NCBI GenBank assembly: GCA_964641395.1
Contig: CAZXKQ010000005.1
Location: forward strand, 12,973-76,972
Reading direction: 5' to 3'
Source: CANQBR01 sp964641395
Lineage (GTDB): Bacteria; Bacillota; Negativicutes; Acidaminococcales; Acidaminococcaceae
Length of the DNA stretch: 64,000 bases
The notes beneath the pieces were generated by a model that did not search any database, had not been told where the DNA came from, and worked only from the letters and a program-made list of their open reading frames with translations. Within the stretch, counting starts at the first letter, position 1, and every line of letters begins with the position of its first letter. This document shows, one piece after another, positions 1 through 8,920 of the stretch. The position numbers and the translations under genes are program-made.

Positions 1-1
1 C

Positions 2-349
2 TTCTATCTGGAAAATAAGGGCATCGCCCTGAAGCCGGAACTGTTTGCCCAGCGGCAGGCCTCCCAAAGGGAGCTGGAAGGGGTCTTGGCTACCGGCCTG
101 GCAAGGCTGCAGCAGAAGCTGGCCGGCGGTCCGTGGCAGCTCACTGCCACCGACGGCAGGGTGGAAGTAGGGGAGCAGACCTTGGAGGCCGCCCTGGCCG
201 CCCGTTTCTCCTACCAGCAGCAACCGGCCTTCCGCAGCTACCTCCGCTGCCGCATCGGGGAGCACAGAGGGGCCCTGGCGGGCCTCACCCAGGCAGAGGG
301 GGCGGCGGCAGTGCCCCAGCTCACCGAGGGCCTGGAGTGGCAGTTCTAA
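2..349 (+). CDS. C-terminal end of an unidentified protein (5' truncated by the window)
   Basis: An open frame enters from the left edge and runs 115 codons to a TAA stop. The residues are charged and helical at first (FYLENKGIALKPELF, then RQASQRELEGVL), followed by a more beta-like stretch ending in TEGLEWQF. The codon use, rich in GC third positions, matches the neighbouring genes, so the frame looks real. I do not recognise the family and assign no function. A strong hairpin with a T-run follows 27 bases downstream, so this is the last gene of an upstream transcript. The TTG at 86 lies inside the frame and is not needed as a start. Confidence 0.6.
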   Translation, partial: FYLENKGIALKPELFAQRQASQRELEGVLATGLARLQQKLAGGPWQLTATDGRVEVGEQTLEAALAARFSYQQQPAFRSYLRCRIGEHRGALAGLTQAEGAAAVPQLTEGLEWQF

Positions 350-375
350 AAATTTTATCGGCTCTGACTACGAGG

Positions 376-421
376 ACCCTAGGAGGAGGGCTACCCAGCC
401 CCGCCCCTAGGGTTTGTTTTT
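376..421 (+). terminator. Intrinsic terminator after the partial gene
   Basis: ACCCTAGG at 376-383 pairs with CCTAGGGT at 406-413. The intervening bases extend the stem through GGGCT/AGCCC, and TTGTTTTT follows. It closes the upstream transcript and separates it from the pyr promoter. Confidence 0.8.
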
Positions 422-488
422 CCTGCCCTGGGGCAGACCCCTCCTTTGCCAAAATTTTGGGAAAATACGCAAAACTGCATATAATCAT

Positions 489-517
489 TTGACGGGGGAC
501 CTCAATAGTTGTACAAT
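489..517 (+). promoter_or_regulatory. Sigma-A promoter of the pyr operon
   Basis: TTGACG (489-494) and TACAAT (512-517) are separated by exactly 17 bases. The predicted start near 524 gives a leader of about 128 bases that holds the PyrR attenuator. Confidence 0.85.
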
Positions 518-537
518 AGGTTCAGTAAGAATTTGCT

Positions 538-636
538 CCTTTAATCAGGTCCCGTGAGACTTCAAGGCAGTATCTTCAGCAGGCATTGTTGCGCCAGCCT
601 TCTGGTGTCCTAACGGGACGCTGGAAGGCTTTTTAT
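538..636 (+). promoter_or_regulatory. PyrR-dependent transcription attenuator of the pyr operon
   Basis: A PyrR binding loop lies at 538-567: CCTT and AAGG close a stem around the core GTCCCGTGAGAC, matching the Bacillus-type consensus for the anti-antiterminator. An intrinsic terminator follows, with arms 596-610 and 616-630 forming a 15-pair stem (three wobble pairs), a five-base loop and then TTTTTATT. AAGGC at 564-568 can instead pair with GCCTT at 597-601, giving the competing antiterminator. In the known mechanism PyrR bound to UMP stabilises the first hairpin and transcription stops. The pyrR gene itself is not in this window. Confidence 0.88.
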
Positions 637-651
637 TAGGAGGTAAAGTCA

Positions 652-1611
652 ATGGCGAAGTCCGACGTAGCTCTAGGGGGCAGGGACATCCTTGATCTAG
701 GCAGCCTCAGCAAGGAGGAAATAGGCCTGATCCTGCAAACTGCCGCCGAAATGAAGAAGATCATGCAGAGGGACATCAAGAAGGTGCCTACCCTGCGGGG
801 CAAGTCCGTTATCAACCTCTTCTACGAGCCCAGCACCCGCACCCGCACCTCCTTCGAGCTGGCAGGCAAGTACCTAGGGGCGGACGTGGTGAACATCACC
901 ACCTCCAGTTCCAGCGTGGTGAAGGGGGAGTGCCTGCGGGACACCATCCTCACCGTCCAAGCCATGAACTGCGATGCCATCGTCATGCGCCATCCTATCG
1001 AGGGAGCCGCCGCCTTTGCGGCCAAGATTGCCCGGCCGGTGGTGATCAACGCCGGGGACGGGGCCCACGCCCACCCCTCCCAGGGCCTGCTGGACCTGTA
1101 CACCTTGAAGGAGCAGGGGCGGGAGGTAGGCCCAGGCATGAAGATGGCCATTATCGGCGACATCCTCTACAGCCGGGTGGCCCGTACCAACATAGCCTGC
1201 TGGACTAAGCTAGGGGCGGAGGTCCACGTGGCCGGCCCCATGACCCTCATCCCCCACGACATCCAAGCCTTGGGGGTCACCGTCCACAAACGGGTGGAGG
1301 AGGCCATCGCCGGGGCGGACGTAATCGACGTGCTGCGCATCCAGCTGGAGCGGCAGCAGAAGGGCCTCTTCCCCACTACCAGGGAGTACGCCCGGGTCTA
1401 CGGCCTGAACGAAAAGCGCCTGGCCCTGGCCAAGAAGGACGTGCTAGTCCTCCATCCCGGCCCTATGAACCGAGGGCTGGAGATATCCTGGGAGGTAGGC
1501 TACTGCTCTAACGCCAAGATCCGGGAGCAGGTGCAGAACGGGGTGGCTGTGCGTATGGCCCTCCTATTCTTGACTTTGACAGGAGGTAAGCACTTTGAGA
1601 ACCTTGATTAA
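652..1611 (+). CDS. pyrB: Aspartate carbamoyltransferase catalytic subunit
   Basis: Joins carbamoyl phosphate and aspartate to form carbamoyl aspartate, the committed step of UMP synthesis, in the cytosol. The carbamoyl-phosphate loop STRTRTSFE is at residues 61-69, a catalytic-site RHP is near residue 117, and the HPGPMNRG signature lies near the C-terminus. The 319 residues are slightly longer than the usual 305-310. The ATG at 652 has AGGAGG nine bases upstream, directly after the attenuator. There is no pyrI regulatory chain, as is usual in Firmicutes. The 3' end overlaps the TTG start of pyrC by 17 bases, which suggests translational coupling. Confidence 0.97.
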   Translation: MAKSDVALGGRDILDLGSLSKEEIGLILQTAAEMKKIMQRDIKKVPTLRGKSVINLFYEPSTRTRTSFELAGKYLGADVVNITTSSSSVVKGECLRDTILTVQAMNCDAIVMRHPIEGAAAFAAKIARPVVINAGDGAHAHPSQGLLDLYTLKEQGREVGPGMKMAIIGDILYSRVARTNIACWTKLGAEVHVAGPMTLIPHDIQALGVTVHKRVEEAIAGADVIDVLRIQLERQQKGLFPTTREYARVYGLNEKRLALAKKDVLVLHPGPMNRGLEISWEVGYCSNAKIREQVQNGVAVRMALLFLTLTGGKHFENLD

Positions 1612-2890
1612 AAACGGCCGGGTAGTGGACCCCAGCCAGAAACTAGACGCCGTGCTGGATATCCTGGTAGAAGAAGGCAAGATTAAGCAGGTGGCCCCTG
1701 CCATCCAGGCGGAGGACGCCCAGGTCTACGATGCTGCAGGCCTGGTGGTCTGCCCAGGGCTCATCGACCTCCACACCCACCTGCGGGAGCCGGGCCTGGA
1801 GGCCAAGGAAGACATTATCAGCGGCACCATGGCGGCAGCCGCCGGCGGCATCACCACCGTAGCCTGCATGCCTAACACCAAGCCGGTGATCGACAATTCC
1901 ATCATCCTCAGCGGCATCAAGGAGAGGGCGGCCAAGGACGGCTACGCCCACATAGAGGTGATCGGCGCCATCAGCAAGGGGGAGAAAGGGGAAGAACTGT
2001 CGGAGATGGCCGACATGGCGGAACGAGGGGCCATGGCCTTCTCGGATGACGGCCACTATGTGAAAAGCTCCCGCCTCTTCCTGCTGGCGGCCAAGTACGT
2101 CACCGCCTTCGACAAGGCCCTCATCTGCCACGCCATCGACCCGGAGCTAGATGCCGAAGGCTACATGCACGAGGGAGCGGTTTCCGCCCGCATCGGCGTA
2201 CCCGGGGTGCCGGCCATCGCCGAGGACATAGCCGTGGCCAGGGACTGCATCATCGCCGCCTACACCGGGGCCCACGTCCACATCGCCCACGTAGCCTCTA
2301 AGGGGGCGGTGGACATCATCCGCCAGGCCAAGGCTAAGGGCATCAACATCAGCTGCGAGGTGGCCGTCCAGCACCTCACCCTCACCGATGAGGCCTGCGC
2401 CGACTACAACCCTGCTACCAGGGTGAACCCCCCGCTCCGCAGCTTCGACCACGTCCAAGCCCTGCGGGAGGCGGTGCTAGACGGCACGGTGGACGCCATC
2501 GTCACCGACCACGCCCCCCACGCTCCGGAGGAGAAGGACGTGGAGTTCCGCTATGCTCCTAACGGCTTCTGCGGCCTGGAGACCTCCCTAGGGGTGGTGC
2601 TGACGGACCTCTACCACACCGGCATCTTCGACCTTAACACCGTCATCAGCAAGATGAGCTGCGAACCGGCCCGGCTCTTCCACCTGGCCGGGGGCAGCCT
2701 GCAGGAAGGGGCGGTGGCCGATCTTACCATAATCGATTTAGACAAGCAGTGGGTAGTAGATTCCAGCAAGTTCTACACCCGGGGCAAGGCCACTCCCTAC
2801 GAGGGGAAGGCCTGCCGGGGTAAGGCGGTGGCCACCATGCTGGCCGGCCGCTTTGTGATGAGAGATGGTGTAGTATGCACGGACAAGTAA
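1595..2890 (+). CDS. pyrC: Dihydroorotase
   Basis: Cyclises carbamoyl aspartate to dihydroorotate. It is a metal-dependent amidohydrolase of 431 residues, the size of the Bacillus-type (class I) enzyme. DLHTHLREPG at residues 58-67 carries the two metal-binding histidines, and a DHAPH motif near residue 305 carries the catalytic aspartate. I chose the TTG at 1595 as start because AGGAGG sits eight bases upstream inside the pyrB 3' end, and the residues that follow (RTLIKNGRVVDP) form a typical amidohydrolase N-terminus. The stop overlaps the carA start by 16 bases. Confidence 0.97.
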   Translation: MRTLIKNGRVVDPSQKLDAVLDILVEEGKIKQVAPAIQAEDAQVYDAAGLVVCPGLIDLHTHLREPGLEAKEDIISGTMAAAAGGITTVACMPNTKPVIDNSIILSGIKERAAKDGYAHIEVIGAISKGEKGEELSEMADMAERGAMAFSDDGHYVKSSRLFLLAAKYVTAFDKALICHAIDPELDAEGYMHEGAVSARIGVPGVPAIAEDIAVARDCIIAAYTGAHVHIAHVASKGAVDIIRQAKAKGINISCEVAVQHLTLTDEACADYNPATRVNPPLRSFDHVQALREAVLDGTVDAIVTDHAPHAPEEKDVEFRYAPNGFCGLETSLGVVLTDLYHTGIFDLNTVISKMSCEPARLFHLAGGSLQEGAVADLTIIDLDKQWVVDSSKFYTRGKATPYEGKACRGKAVATMLAGRFVMRDGVVCTDK

Positions 2891-3960
2891 GGTTAGGCAA
2901 GTTGTGTTTAATTGACGGCAGCGTCTACCACGGCCGGCTCTACGGCGGCCGGCGGCAGGCGGTAGGGGAGGTAGTGTTCACTACCGGCATGAGCGGCTAC
3001 CAGGAGACCCTCACCGACCCCTCCTTCTGCAGCCAGATCGTGGTGATGACCTATCCCCTGGTGGGCAACTACGGCATCAACCCCATGTTCAACCAGGGCA
3101 ACAGATCCTACTTCGCCGGCTATGTAATCAGCGATCTCTGCAGCCAGCCTAGCAACTGGCGCAGCCAGGCCAGCCTGGAAGACTTCCTGGTGGAGCAGGA
3201 CCTGCCCTGCCTGGTAGGTGTGGACACCAGGAGCATAACCCGCAAGCTCCGCAGCCACGGGGTTTTGCAGGGAGTCATCGTAGAGGAGGAGGCCTCTGAG
3301 GCAGAGGTCCAGGCCCTGCTGGACAGCCCTGACGTCCACGACCAGATCGCCCAGGTCACCACCCCCAGCATCTACACCCTAGGCGCCAGCAGCAAGAAGT
3401 ACCACGTAGCGGTGCTGGACCTGGGGATTAAGCAGAACATCCTGAACTTCCTACAGCTCTTCGACTGCCGCCTCACCGTCTTCCCCGCCTTTACTGCCGC
3501 GGAAGAGATCCTCCGCTACAACCCGGACGGCATCTTCCTCTCCAACGGGCCGGGAGATCCGAAGGACGTGCCGGAGATCATCGAGAACATCAAGCAGCTC
3601 CAGGGCCGACGCCCCATCTTCGGCATCTGCATGGGCCACCAGCTGCTGGCCCTGGCCAACGGGGCCGACACCTACAAGATGAAGTTCGGCCACCGGGGCA
3701 TCAACCAACCGGTGAAGGATCTGCGCCAGAACAAGATCTACATCTCCTCCCAGAACCACGGCTTCGCCGTAGCGGAGGAGTCCCTGGTAGGCAAGCCTAT
3801 CACCGTCAGCCACATCTCCATGAACGACGGCACCATTGAAGGCTTGGAGTACCATGAGCATCCCTCCTTTGCCGTACAGTACCACCCTGAGGCCTGCCCG
3901 GGGCCGGGGGGTCACGAGTACCTGTTCCAGCGTTTCATCGACTTAATGGAGGGCCGTTAA
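2875..3960 (+). CDS. carA: Carbamoyl-phosphate synthase small (glutaminase) subunit
   Basis: Releases ammonia from glutamine and channels it to CarB for carbamoyl phosphate synthesis. The 361 residues comprise an N-terminal small-subunit domain (about 1-150) and a class I glutamine amidotransferase domain. The nucleophile is Cys252 in GICMGHQLLAL, and the His/Glu pair lies in QYHPEA near the C-terminus. The ATG at 2875 lies within the pyrC 3' end with only a weak ribosome site, so coupled translation is likely. The carAB pair is embedded in the pyr operon, so it is under pyrimidine control; no arginine operator was noticed. Confidence 0.96.
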   Translation: MHGQVRLGKLCLIDGSVYHGRLYGGRRQAVGEVVFTTGMSGYQETLTDPSFCSQIVVMTYPLVGNYGINPMFNQGNRSYFAGYVISDLCSQPSNWRSQASLEDFLVEQDLPCLVGVDTRSITRKLRSHGVLQGVIVEEEASEAEVQALLDSPDVHDQIAQVTTPSIYTLGASSKKYHVAVLDLGIKQNILNFLQLFDCRLTVFPAFTAAEEILRYNPDGIFLSNGPGDPKDVPEIIENIKQLQGRRPIFGICMGHQLLALANGADTYKMKFGHRGINQPVKDLRQNKIYISSQNHGFAVAEESLVGKPITVSHISMNDGTIEGLEYHEHPSFAVQYHPEACPGPGGHEYLFQRFIDLMEGR

Positions 3961-3962
3961 CT

Positions 3963-6900
3963 ATGCCGAAGCTAAAAAACGTCAAGAAAGTCCTAGTCAT
4001 CGGCTCCGGACCCATCATCATCGGCCAGGCGGCGGAGTTTGACTACGCCGGTTCCCAGGCCTGCCGGGCTCTGAAGGAAGAGGGCCTGGAGGTGGTGCTG
4101 GTCAACTCCAACCCGGCCACCATCATGACCGACGTCCACATCGCCGACCGGGTCTATGTGGAGCCTATCAGCGTGGAATTTCTGGAGAACATCATCAAGA
4201 AGGAGCGGCCTGACTCCCTCCTGGCCACCCTAGGCGGCCAGGTAGGCCTGAACATGGCCATGGAGCTGGAGGAGAGGGGCATCCTCAGCGAGTACCAGGT
4301 CCGGCTCCTAGGCACCCAGATCGCCGCCATCCGCCGGGGGGAAGACCGGGAGCTGTTCAAGGAGACTATGGAGAAGATCCACCAGCCCATCCCGGAGAGC
4401 ACCATCGTGGAGACGGTGATGGCGGCCTGCAGCTTCGCCCGCAAGATAGGCTATCCCCTCATCGTCCGCCCCGCCTACACCCTGGGCGGCACCGGGGGAG
4501 GCATCGCCACAGACGAGGACGAACTGGTGGACATCGTACAGAAGGGCCTGGGCTACAGCCCCATCGGCCAGTGCTTGATCGAGCGGAGCATAGCCGGCTG
4601 GAAGGAGATAGAGTACGAGGTCATCCGGGATGCTAACGATAACTGTATCACTGTCTGCTCCATGGAAAACGTGGATCCGGTAGGGGTGCACACCGGCGAC
4701 TCCATCGTAGTGGCCCCGGTCCAGACCCTCAACGACAGAGAGGTGCAGCTGATGCGCCAGGTCTCTATCGACATCGTCCGGGCCCTAGGAGTGGTGGGGG
4801 GCTGCAATGTGCAGCTGGCCCTGGACCCCTATTCGGAAAACTACTACGTCATCGAGGTCAACCCCCGGGTGAGTCGCTCTTCTGCCCTGGCCTCCAAGGC
4901 CACCGGCTATCCCATCGCCAAGGTGACGGCCAAGATCGCCGTAGGCTACACCCTGGACGAGATAGAGAACGCGGTAACTAAAAAGACCAAGGCCTGCTTT
5001 GAGCCTACCTTGGACTACATCGTGCTGAAGTTCCCCCGCTGGCCCTTCGACAAGTTCGTCACCGCCGACCGCACCCTGGGCACCCAGATGAAGGCCACCG
5101 GCGAGGTGATGGCCATCGAGCGGAGCTTTGAAGCCTCCCTGCTGAAGGCGGTCCGCTCCTTGGAGATAGGCCTGACCCACCTCCAGCTGCCGGAGCTCAC
5201 TCCCTTAAGCGACCAGGAGATCCGGGAGCGGATCAAGCTCATCGACGACCAGCGGCTCTTCGTGGTGGCGGAGGCCTTCCGCAGAGGGGTGACCAGCGAA
5301 GAAATCAACCAGATTACCAAGATCGACAAGTGGTTCCTGGCCAAGATCGAAAACATCGTCAAGATGGAGCGGGCCCTGGCCAGCCATCCCCTCACTGCCA
5401 GCCTGCTGCGCCGGGCCAAGGAACTGGGCTTCGCCGACCGGGTCATTGCCGGCCTTGTAGGCAAGCAGCCTAAGGAGATCAGGGCCCTGCGGAAGGAGCT
5501 GGGCATCATCCCCACCTATAAGATGGTGGACACCTGCGCCGCCGAGTTTGAGGCGGCCACCCCCTACTACTACTCCTGCTACGCCCAGGAGGACGAGGTG
5601 GCGGTGTCTAAGCACAAGAAGGCGGTGGTCCTAGGCTCCGGCCCCATCCGCATCGGCCAGGGAGTGGAGTTCGACTACTGCTCCGTCCACTGCGTGTGGG
5701 CCTTGAAGGAGCTGGGCTACGAGACGGTGATCATCAACAACAACCCGGAGACCGTCTCCACCGACTTCGACATCTCCGACAAGCTCTACTTTGAGCCCTT
5801 GACGGTGGAGGACGTGCTGAACGTCATCGACAAGGAGCAGCCGGAGGGGGTCATCGTCCAGTTCGGCGGCCAGACTGCCATCAACCTGGCCGGGCCCCTG
5901 GCGGCCGCCGGGGTGAGGGTGCTGGGCAGCAGCGTAGACAGCATCGACAGGGCAGAGGATAGGGAGCGCTTCGACGAACTGTTGAACGACTGCGGCATCC
6001 CCCGGCCCAAGGGCCACACCGTCTTCGATACGGAGGGGGCCCTGGTGGCCGCCCACGACGTAGGATATCCCGTCATGGTACGGCCTAGCTACGTGCTAGG
6101 GGGCCGGGCCATGGAGATCGTCTACAATGATGAAGAATTAAAGCACTATATGACCAGCGCCGTGAAGGCCTCCCACGAGCATCCGGTGCTGGTGGATCAC
6201 TACATCCTGGGCACCGAGGTGGAGGTGGACGCCATCTGCGACGGCAAGGAGGTGCTGCTGCCAGGCATTATGCAGCACGTGGAGCGCACCGGCGTCCACA
6301 GCGGCGACTCCATCGCCGTCTATCCCCCTCTCTCCCTGAGCGAAGCGGTGATCAAGACCATCATCAGGTACACCAACCAGATGGCCCTGGGCCTGGAAGT
6401 GAAGGGCATGATCAACATCCAGTACATCGTGCGGGAGGAGAAGGTGTACGTCATCGAGGTCAACCCCCGCTCCAGCCGCACCGTGCCCTACCTGTCCAAG
6501 GTCACCGGCGTCTCCATGGTGGACGTGGCCACTATGTGCGCCATGGGCCGCAGCCTGCGGGAGCAGGGCTACAAGCCGGGCCTGCGGATGTTCCCCGATT
6601 ACTACGCCGTCAAGGCCCCTGTCTTCTCCTTCAATAAGATGAGCAACGTGGACATAACCCTGGGGCCGGAGATGAAGTCCACCGGCGAGGTGATGGCCTG
6701 CGACTACCAGTTCAGCCGGGCCCTCTACAAGGCCTGCATCGCCTCCGGCATCAACGTACCCCACGAAGGCTCCATCCTGATCACCGTGGCGGATATGGAC
6801 AAGGAGGAGGCAGTGGAGATAGCCCGGGGCTTTGAGGAACTGGGCTACGTGGTTACCGCCACCGGCGGCACCGCCCGCTACCTCCAGGAGCACGGGGTGA

Positions 6901-7172
6901 CGGTGGAGAAGGCCACCAAGGTCAGCGAAGGCTCTCCCAACATTATCGACGATATCAAGGCCGGCCGCATCTCCATGGTCATCAACACCACCAACCACGG
7001 CCGGGATGCGGAAAGGGACGGCTTCAAGATCCGCCGCTCTACGGTGGAGCACGCCATCCCCTGCCTGACCAGCATGGATACGGCCCGGGAACTGCAGCGG
7101 GTTATGACCGCTATGCGCCGCCGCCGGGTGGTGAGCGTCATGGCCCTGCAGGACCTCACCTACGATGAGTGA
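3963..7172 (+). CDS. carB: Carbamoyl-phosphate synthase large subunit
   Basis: Makes carbamoyl phosphate from bicarbonate, two ATP and the ammonia supplied by CarA. The 1069 residues are the full family length. Two homologous ATP-grasp halves start with GSGPIIIGQAAEFDYAGSQA near residue 15 and its duplicate GSGPIRIGQGVEFDY near residue 559. Each half also has an EVNPR metal-ligand motif (VIEVNPRVSRSSAL and VIEVNPRSSRTVPY). A methylglyoxal-synthase-like allosteric domain occupies about the last 130 residues and contains TATGGTARYL. The start is two bases after the carA stop. Confidence 0.97.
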   Translation: MPKLKNVKKVLVIGSGPIIIGQAAEFDYAGSQACRALKEEGLEVVLVNSNPATIMTDVHIADRVYVEPISVEFLENIIKKERPDSLLATLGGQVGLNMAMELEERGILSEYQVRLLGTQIAAIRRGEDRELFKETMEKIHQPIPESTIVETVMAACSFARKIGYPLIVRPAYTLGGTGGGIATDEDELVDIVQKGLGYSPIGQCLIERSIAGWKEIEYEVIRDANDNCITVCSMENVDPVGVHTGDSIVVAPVQTLNDREVQLMRQVSIDIVRALGVVGGCNVQLALDPYSENYYVIEVNPRVSRSSALASKATGYPIAKVTAKIAVGYTLDEIENAVTKKTKACFEPTLDYIVLKFPRWPFDKFVTADRTLGTQMKATGEVMAIERSFEASLLKAVRSLEIGLTHLQLPELTPLSDQEIRERIKLIDDQRLFVVAEAFRRGVTSEEINQITKIDKWFLAKIENIVKMERALASHPLTASLLRRAKELGFADRVIAGLVGKQPKEIRALRKELGIIPTYKMVDTCAAEFEAATPYYYSCYAQEDEVAVSKHKKAVVLGSGPIRIGQGVEFDYCSVHCVWALKELGYETVIINNNPETVSTDFDISDKLYFEPLTVEDVLNVIDKEQPEGVIVQFGGQTAINLAGPLAAAGVRVLGSSVDSIDRAEDRERFDELLNDCGIPRPKGHTVFDTEGALVAAHDVGYPVMVRPSYVLGGRAMEIVYNDEELKHYMTSAVKASHEHPVLVDHYILGTEVEVDAICDGKEVLLPGIMQHVERTGVHSGDSIAVYPPLSLSEAVIKTIIRYTNQMALGLEVKGMINIQYIVREEKVYVIEVNPRSSRTVPYLSKVTGVSMVDVATMCAMGRSLREQGYKPGLRMFPDYYAVKAPVFSFNKMSNVDITLGPEMKSTGEVMACDYQFSRALYKACIASGINVPHEGSILITVADMDKEEAVEIARGFEELGYVVTATGGTARYLQEHGVTVEKATKVSEGSPNIIDDIKAGRISMVINTTNHGRDAERDGFKIRRSTVEHAIPCLTSMDTARELQRVMTAMRRRRVVSVMALQDLTYDE

Positions 7173-7186
7173 GGGCGGGAGGCACT

Positions 7187-7948
7187 ATGGCTAAGTCTAT
7201 TGTCACAGCTACGGTAGTAGGGCAGCAGCAGCTGTCTGCTACAGTAAAGCTGATCGAAGTCATCGCTCCCCCCATTGCCGCCGCCGCCCAGCCGGGCAAC
7301 TTCGTCAATGTGCGGGTGAGCCAGCAGGCCGCCCCCCTCCTGCGCCGCCCCCTGGGCATAGCGGGGGCCAGCCGCCAGCACGGCACCATCTGCATGATCT
7401 ACCGGCTTATAGGGGAGGGGACCAAGCTGTTAGCCCAGGCCTGCTCCGGAGATGAGCTGAGCATCGTGGGCCCCCTGGGCCAGGGCTTCGACCTGGACTG
7501 CCGCCACCCCCTGGTGGTGGGAGGGGGGCTGGGCCTAGCCCCCTTGCTCTACCTCTGCCAGGCCCTGCCTGGAGCCGCGGTGCTGATGGGAGGCAGGAGC
7601 GAGGAGGAGCTGTTCTGGACCAGCCTCTTCCGCCAGCTCTGCTCCCAGCTCTACCTGACCACTGACGACGGCTCCCTAGGCACCAAGGGGACGGTAATGG
7701 CCCTGCTGCCCCAGCTGTTGGCCGGCGGCAGCTACGACCGGGTCTACGTCTGCGGCCCTGTGCCTATGATGCAGGCGGTGGCCGCCGCCTGCTTGGAGGC
7801 CGGCGTACCCTGCCAGGTCTCCTTAGAAAAGTACATGGCCTGCGGCCTAGGTGCCTGCCTCTCCTGCGCCTGCACCATCAAGGGCCGCCGGGCCAAGGTC
7901 TGCCAAGACGGGCCGGTGTTCTGGGCCCAGGAGGTGGAAGAATGGTAG
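7187..7948 (+). CDS. pyrK: Dihydroorotate dehydrogenase B electron-transfer subunit
   Basis: Passes electrons from dihydroorotate oxidation in PyrD to NAD+ through FAD and a [2Fe-2S] cluster. The 253-residue protein has an N-terminal FAD-binding barrel with LLRRPLGIAG, an NAD-binding part with VGGGLGLAPLLYL, and a C-terminal cluster site CGLGACLSCAC followed by VCQDGPVF. I start it at ATG 7187, five to ten bases after GGGAGG. An earlier GTG at 7169 would overlap the carB stop but has no ribosome site. The end overlaps pyrD by seven bases. Confidence 0.95.
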   Translation: MAKSIVTATVVGQQQLSATVKLIEVIAPPIAAAAQPGNFVNVRVSQQAAPLLRRPLGIAGASRQHGTICMIYRLIGEGTKLLAQACSGDELSIVGPLGQGFDLDCRHPLVVGGGLGLAPLLYLCQALPGAAVLMGGRSEEELFWTSLFRQLCSQLYLTTDDGSLGTKGTVMALLPQLLAGGSYDRVYVCGPVPMMQAVAAACLEAGVPCQVSLEKYMACGLGACLSCACTIKGRRAKVCQDGPVFWAQEVEEW

Positions 7949-8901
7949 CAGCCCTCTACGACGGCCGCCTGGCGGTGAACCTGGCGGGCATCCCTATGCA
8001 GACGCCGGTGACCACCGGCTCCGGCACCTTCGGCTTCGGCCTGGAGTTTACGGATTTCTTAGATCTGGAAAAAATAGGGGCGGTGACGGTGAAGGGCACC
8101 TCCCTCCTGCCCTCCCCAGGCAACAGGGGCCAGCGGGCGGTGGAGACCCCGGCGGGGATGCTCAACGCCATCGGCCTGGAAAACCCTGGCTGCGACTACT
8201 TTTTGCAGGTCACCCTGCCTAAGCTGCGCCGCTACAAGGTGCCGGTCATCGTCAACATCTACGGCCACAGCCCGGAGGAGTACGGCCAGGTGGCGGCTAA
8301 GTTAGACGTAGACGGGGTGGCAGGGGTGGAGATCAACATCTCCTGCCCCAACGTGAAGGAGGGGGGCATCATCTTCGGCACCTGCCCTGAGGCGGCAGCC
8401 GCAGTGATCAGCCAGGTGAAGCAGCACACCTCTAAGCCGGTCATCACCAAGCTCTCTCCCAATGTGACGGACATCGTGGTGATGGCCAAGGCGGCAGAGG
8501 AGGCGGGGAGCGACGCCATCTCCCTCATCAACACCCTGCTAGGCACTAAGATAGATATCGAAAGGCAGCGGCCGGTGCTGGGCAACATAACCGGCGGCCT
8601 CAGCGGTCCCGCAGTGCGGCCGGTGGCGGTGCGCCTGGTCTACCAGGTGGCCCAGGCGGTGAAGCTGCCCCTCATCGGCATGGGGGGCATCATGAATGCG
8701 GAGGACGCCCTGGAGTTCTTCTTGGCCGGGGCCAGCGCCGTAGCCGTAGGCACGGCCAACTTCGTCCAGCCGGACATCGCCGCCACTATAGCCCAGGGGC
8801 TGCTGGCCTACCTAGACCGGCACCACTACCGCCATATCGAAGAGGTGGTGGGCCTGGCCCTGCCCCAGGGTAAGCGCAGCATGCCTCTGTACAATTGCTA
8901 G
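7942..8901 (+). CDS. pyrD: Dihydroorotate dehydrogenase B, catalytic subunit
   Basis: FMN enzyme that oxidises dihydroorotate to orotate. It belongs to class 1B because it is paired with pyrK and carries the catalytic cysteine in NISCPNVKEGG (near residue 130) rather than the serine of class 2. GMGGIMNAEDALEF and AGASAVAVGTANF are the FMN phosphate-binding loops near the C-terminus. The 319 residues are near the family norm of about 305-312. The ATG at 7942 lies inside the end of pyrK, with GGAGG just upstream. Confidence 0.96.
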   Translation: MVAALYDGRLAVNLAGIPMQTPVTTGSGTFGFGLEFTDFLDLEKIGAVTVKGTSLLPSPGNRGQRAVETPAGMLNAIGLENPGCDYFLQVTLPKLRRYKVPVIVNIYGHSPEEYGQVAAKLDVDGVAGVEINISCPNVKEGGIIFGTCPEAAAAVISQVKQHTSKPVITKLSPNVTDIVVMAKAAEEAGSDAISLINTLLGTKIDIERQRPVLGNITGGLSGPAVRPVAVRLVYQVAQAVKLPLIGMGGIMNAEDALEFFLAGASAVAVGTANFVQPDIAATIAQGLLAYLDRHHYRHIEEVVGLALPQGKRSMPLYNC

Positions 8902-8920
8902 AGAAGTAGGGGGGTATACA

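Noticed and set aside
4..492. Alternative plus-strand frame across the first gene end (133-492)
   Set aside because: It crosses the terminator and the -35 of the pyr promoter, and its Gly/Pro/Arg-rich composition is typical of an out-of-frame reading.
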